From Bacteroidota bacterium (GTDB lineage: Bacteria; Bacteroidota; Bacteroidia; UKL13-3), in the NCBI GenBank assembly GCA_947446605.1, contig CANFHJ010000007.1, positions 1 to 44,137 of the forward strand: a stretch of DNA of 44,137 nt, in the 5' to 3' direction. Under the pieces are notes generated by a model. That model did not search any database. It saw only the letters and a program-made list of their open reading frames with translations, and was not told the origin of the DNA. Shown here one piece after another: positions 41,377 through 44,137 of this stretch. Made by a program: the position numbers and the translations under genes. Each line of letters begins with the position of its first letter. The first letter of the stretch is position 1.

Positions 41377-43394
41377 TAGTTGAGTAGTTCTTGTAAGGCG
41401 GTTTTAAAACGTTCTTTTGGCAAATAGTTTTGCTCTAAATCCATGTTAAATGGAACGGGTGAATCTAAGCTTCCAACACGTTTAACAGGCGCATCTAAAT
41501 AACTAAAACAATGTTCAGAAATATGGGCTGCAATTTCTGCACCTATGCCACCTGTTAATGTATCTTCATGCAATACAATTGCTTTTCCAGTTTTCTTTAC
41601 ACTTTCTTCAACAGCTTGTTTGTCCCATGGCAGCAAGCAACGTAGGTCAATGATGTCTGCATCAATATTCATTTCTTTTACGTAGGCACTTGCCCAATGA
41701 ACACCATAGCCATAGGTAATAATAGTTACTTCGTTTCCTTCTTTTACTTTACGTGCTTTACATAAATCAAGCATGTAATAATCGTCGTATACTTCTTCTT
41801 CTAATTCTACTAAGCGGTATAATACTTTGTGCTCAAAATATAATACAGGGTTAGGGTCGTTAATAGCGGCAATTAATAATCCTTTTGCATCAGAAGGGGT
41901 AGAAGGATAAACTATTTTTAAACCCGGAACATGAAAAAACCACGCTTCATTACTTTGCGAGTGAAATGGGCCAGCGCCAACGCCAGCGCCTGTTGGCATG
42001 CGTACTACTACATCTGCATTTTGTCCCCAACGGTAATAACTTTTTGCAAAATTATTGACAATTTGATTGAAGCCTACACTTACAAAATCTGCAAATTGCA
42101 TTTCAACCATAGCTTTCATTCCTTTGATGGATAAGCCATAGCCGGCACCAAGAATAGCACTTTCGCAGAGAGGGGTATTGCGCACGCGGCCTTTTCCAAA
42201 TTGTTCAAGGAATCCTTGCGTAATTTTAAATACCCCACCGTAATCGGCAATGTCTTGTCCCATTAAAACCAAGTTCGGGTGTTTTTCCATTGCCTGACGA
42301 AGTCCGTCGGAAATGGCGTCTACAAAGCGTTTTTTACTTTTATTTTCACTTGCTGGTTTAATTACCACATGTTGTAAGTTTTGGTAGCTACTTACGGCAT
42401 CTGGAATTGAACTAGGCATGTATACATCCTTAAGTTCATAGGTAGTATCTGGAACAATATCTACTTCATTTTCTACTATTTCAACACCTTCATCAATTTC
42501 TTTTTTGATACGTGATTTGATAACTGAAATAATTTCTTCATTGAGAATTCCTTCTTCAATTAAGTAATGTTCATAATTGCTAACAGGGTCTTTTTTACCC
42601 CACATTTCAAACAATTCTTGAGGTACATATTTGGTACCTGAAGCTTCTTCATGGCCGCGCATGCGGAAGGTATTGCATTCAAGTATTACTGGACGTGGTT
42701 TGGTTCGGATCGATTCACTTAAGTCTTTTATGGTGTCATAAACTTCTAGGATATTATTCCCATCAATTTTATAGGCTTCCATTCCATATCCAAGACCTTT
42801 ATCGGTAAAGCTTTTAAATTTAAATTGTTGGTCGCTTGGAGTTGAAAGTCCGTAGCCATTGTTTTCAATTAAGAAAATAACTGGCAGGCTCCAAACAGCC
42901 GCTGTATTTAATGCTTCATGGAAATCTCCCTCACTTGCGCCGCCATCTCCACTAAACACAACTGTTACTTTTTTCTCTTCTGCCAATAAATTTGCCAATG
43001 CAATACCATCTGCTACACCTAGCATTGCGCCTAGGTGAGAGATCATTCCAACAATATGGTATTCATTGGTTCCAAAATGAAAAGAGCGCTCTCTGCCTTT
43101 TGAAAAGCCACTTAATTTTCCTTGCCATTGCGCGAATAATTTTGCGAAAGGAATATTTCTTCCAGTGAAAACACCTAGGTTTCTATGTAATGGAAGAATG
43201 TATTCGTCGTTATGTAATGCTTTTACTAAACCAATACTAATGGCCTCTTGCCCAATGCCACTAAACCATTTGCTTACTTTTCCCTGGCGAAGAAGGATGA
43301 GCATTTTTTCTTCAATCATTCTAGGCTTAACCAAGGCTTCATAAAGAGATAGGAGCAGTTCGTTGCTGTATTGTTTCCTGTTGTAACTTAACAT
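41373..43394 (-). CDS. Fused 2-oxoacid dehydrogenase E1 (alpha+beta)
   Basis: This thiamine-diphosphate enzyme decarboxylates a 2-oxo acid and passes the acyl group to a lipoylated E2. The alpha part (1-~330) contains the GDG...NN cofactor motif (FSGDGGASEGDF, 148-158, to IENN, 176-179) and the RMRGHEEASG phosphorylation-loop-like region. The beta part (~345-673) contains MGQDIADYGGVF and FHSQSNEAWF with HKVLYR. In most bacteria alpha and beta are separate genes; fusion is common in Bacteroidota. Branched-chain (2-oxoisovalerate) specificity fits best, but pyruvate cannot be excluded. E2 and E3 are not in the window. Confidence 0.92.
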   Translation of the reverse strand: MLSYNRKQYSNELLLSLYEALVKPRMIEEKMLILLRQGKVSKWFSGIGQEAISIGLVKALHNDEYILPLHRNLGVFTGRNIPFAKLFAQWQGKLSGFSKGRERSFHFGTNEYHIVGMISHLGAMLGVADGIALANLLAEEKKVTVVFSGDGGASEGDFHEALNTAAVWSLPVIFLIENNGYGLSTPSDQQFKFKSFTDKGLGYGMEAYKIDGNNILEVYDTIKDLSESIRTKPRPVILECNTFRMRGHEEASGTKYVPQELFEMWGKKDPVSNYEHYLIEEGILNEEIISVIKSRIKKEIDEGVEIVENEVDIVPDTTYELKDVYMPSSIPDAVSSYQNLQHVVIKPASENKSKKRFVDAISDGLRQAMEKHPNLVLMGQDIADYGGVFKITQGFLEQFGKGRVRNTPLCESAILGAGYGLSIKGMKAMVEMQFADFVSVGFNQIVNNFAKSYYRWGQNADVVVRMPTGAGVGAGPFHSQSNEAWFFHVPGLKIVYPSTPSDAKGLLIAAINDPNPVLYFEHKVLYRLVELEEEVYDDYYMLDLCKARKVKEGNEVTIITYGYGVHWASAYVKEMNIDADIIDLRCLLPWDKQAVEESVKKTGKAIVLHEDTLTGGIGAEIAAHISEHCFSYLDAPVKRVGSLDSPVPFNMDLEQNYLPKERFKTALQELLNY

Positions 43395-43411
43395 AGGTTC
43401 GGAGTAATGGG

Positions 43412-43419
43412 CAAAAATA
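43412..43419 (-). promoter_or_regulatory. -7 promoter box TATTTTTG of the E1 gene
   Basis: Read on the minus strand this is a perfect TANNTTTG 17 bp before the ATG at 43394, implying a leader of about a dozen bases. No clear -33 TTTG was seen. The 166-bp divergent spacer (43395-43560) shows nothing else that I can name. Confidence 0.5.
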
Positions 43420-43560
43420 GGGAATTTGAGCAGATGCTACTTAAATATCATTGATTTTGGTAGCCTATTTTTTTTTCGTAAAATTGTTTACTTATTAAGC
43501 CCTTGGTTGTGAGGAATACAAGGAATAGGAATAAATTCAGAATTTGATTGTAAAAAACGT

Positions 43561-44022
43561 ATGAAAAAAACAATTTCAATTTTCTTGTGTTTGGCGTTTA
43601 TTTTGTCTTTTATTAGTCCAAAAGAAGATGAATTAAAGTGGTACCAATGGAACGAAGGTTACCCAAAAGCGATTAAGGAAAAGAAATTAATTTTGGTAGA
43701 TGCCTATACAGATTGGTGTGGTTGGTGTAAAAAAATGGACCGAGATACCTATTCAAATTCAGAGGTAATTAAAAAGCTCAACAAGTATTTTGTAGTTATA
43801 AAATTTAATCCCGAACAATTGGATAAAACATATACCATTGATGGGCAGGTATTTACTTCTAGAGATTTTTATAATCAACTGTGCAGGGGTGAGCGCACAG
43901 GGTTCCCAACTACTTACTTTATCGATCCCGTAAGGAAATCCCTTTTAATTGACGCCGGTTACAAAGATGCCGCAGGCTTTATGCAAGTTTTGGATCATGT
44001 TTTAGGTGAGGCAGCAAAATAA
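43561..44022 (+). CDS. Exported thioredoxin-fold protein
   Basis: This 153-residue protein has a signal peptide (MKKTISIFLCLAFILSFIS) and one thioredoxin-like domain. The active site is DWCGWCKKMD with C53 and C56; the second-half cis-Pro is in TGFPTTYF (~118-125). The W-C-G-W-C-K-K-M form is typical of the periplasmic DsbD-gamma/thioredoxin_7 group, so it probably reduces or shuffles disulfides in the periplasm. It is divergent from the E1 gene, and the link between them is likely only positional. Confidence 0.9.
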   Translation: MKKTISIFLCLAFILSFISPKEDELKWYQWNEGYPKAIKEKKLILVDAYTDWCGWCKKMDRDTYSNSEVIKKLNKYFVVIKFNPEQLDKTYTIDGQVFTSRDFYNQLCRGERTGFPTTYFIDPVRKSLLIDAGYKDAAGFMQVLDHVLGEAAK

Positions 44023-44093
44023 GTTTTCCTTTTTTTTGTCTAATCTTCTCCTTTTACTGATTTCTATTATTTTTTTAGGCCATATTTATATGG

Positions 44094-44101
44094 TAAATTT
44101 G
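44094..44101 (+). promoter_or_regulatory. Candidate -7 box TAAATTTG for a gene beyond the window
   Basis: This is a perfect TANNTTTG with TTTT at 44071-44074 about 19 bp upstream. An ATG at 44134 may be the start of the next gene, which is cut off by the window end. Otherwise 44023-44137 is AT-rich with no gene. Confidence 0.4.
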
Positions 44102-44137
44102 TGCTTGATTTGTCTATATTAATTAGGTGTTTCATGC

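Overview
The window comes from a chromosome of a Bacteroidota bacterium and is AT-rich (mid-30s percent GC by eye). Four things point there: a 2,886-residue secreted protein with a C-terminal type IX secretion (T9SS) sorting domain; promoter -7 boxes of the Bacteroidota form TANNTTTG in front of many genes; families typical of the phylum (a small HYC_CC_PP-type protein, a TonB receptor of the copper-linked type, fused dehydrogenase E1, Rho with a long Asn-rich insert); and almost no Shine-Dalgarno sequences. I see no rRNA, tRNA, CRISPR array, phage or insertion sequence. Gene density is high and most of the region is ordinary core chromosome.

Left part (1-11.5 kb): an exported protein of unknown function, a TerB-like helical protein, a PLP-dependent cystathionine gamma-synthase/lyase, then one gene of 8.7 kb for a giant T9SS-secreted protein. 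Its middle is four copies of a ~580-residue unit, each a CARDB-like Ig domain followed by a parallel beta-helix.

11.5-17 kb is a leftward run for cell-surface polysaccharide and its control: DedA membrane protein, an exported unknown, GDP-L-fucose synthase, an NtrC-type sigma-54 activator, a stand-alone receiver and a phosphoglycosyl transferase. The transferase carries a degenerate receiver domain at its own N-terminus. 17-21.4 kb runs rightward: a 40-residue lipoprotein missed by usual length cut-offs, a family 2 glycosyltransferase, the common Nif3 / zinc-ribbon pair and a TPR-like protein.

21.4-30.1 kb is mostly housekeeping: lysS, a LytTR response regulator, a short repeat-rich spacer, an rRNA-methyltransferase-like protein, RNase Z with a STAS protein, an SDR oxidoreductase, prfB (with the classical +1 programmed frameshift, so the gene is longer than its main open frame) and typA/bipA. 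30.2-33.3 kb is a copper-handling cluster (HYC_CC_PP protein, periplasmic HMA protein, TonB receptor). 33.3-35.9 kb pairs a GH53 endo-galactanase lipoprotein with a FucP-like sugar importer. The right end has rho, photolyase, a DUF1456 protein, a lipoprotein/alpha-beta hydrolase pair, a fused 2-oxoacid dehydrogenase E1 and an exported thioredoxin-fold protein.

I did not find a clearly new defence or mobile system. The observations I would follow first are the pseudo-receiver/glycosyltransferase operon, the fourfold modular T9SS protein, and a strong excess of the octamer TTGGTTCG (often as the palindrome GGTTCGAACC) scattered through unrelated genes.
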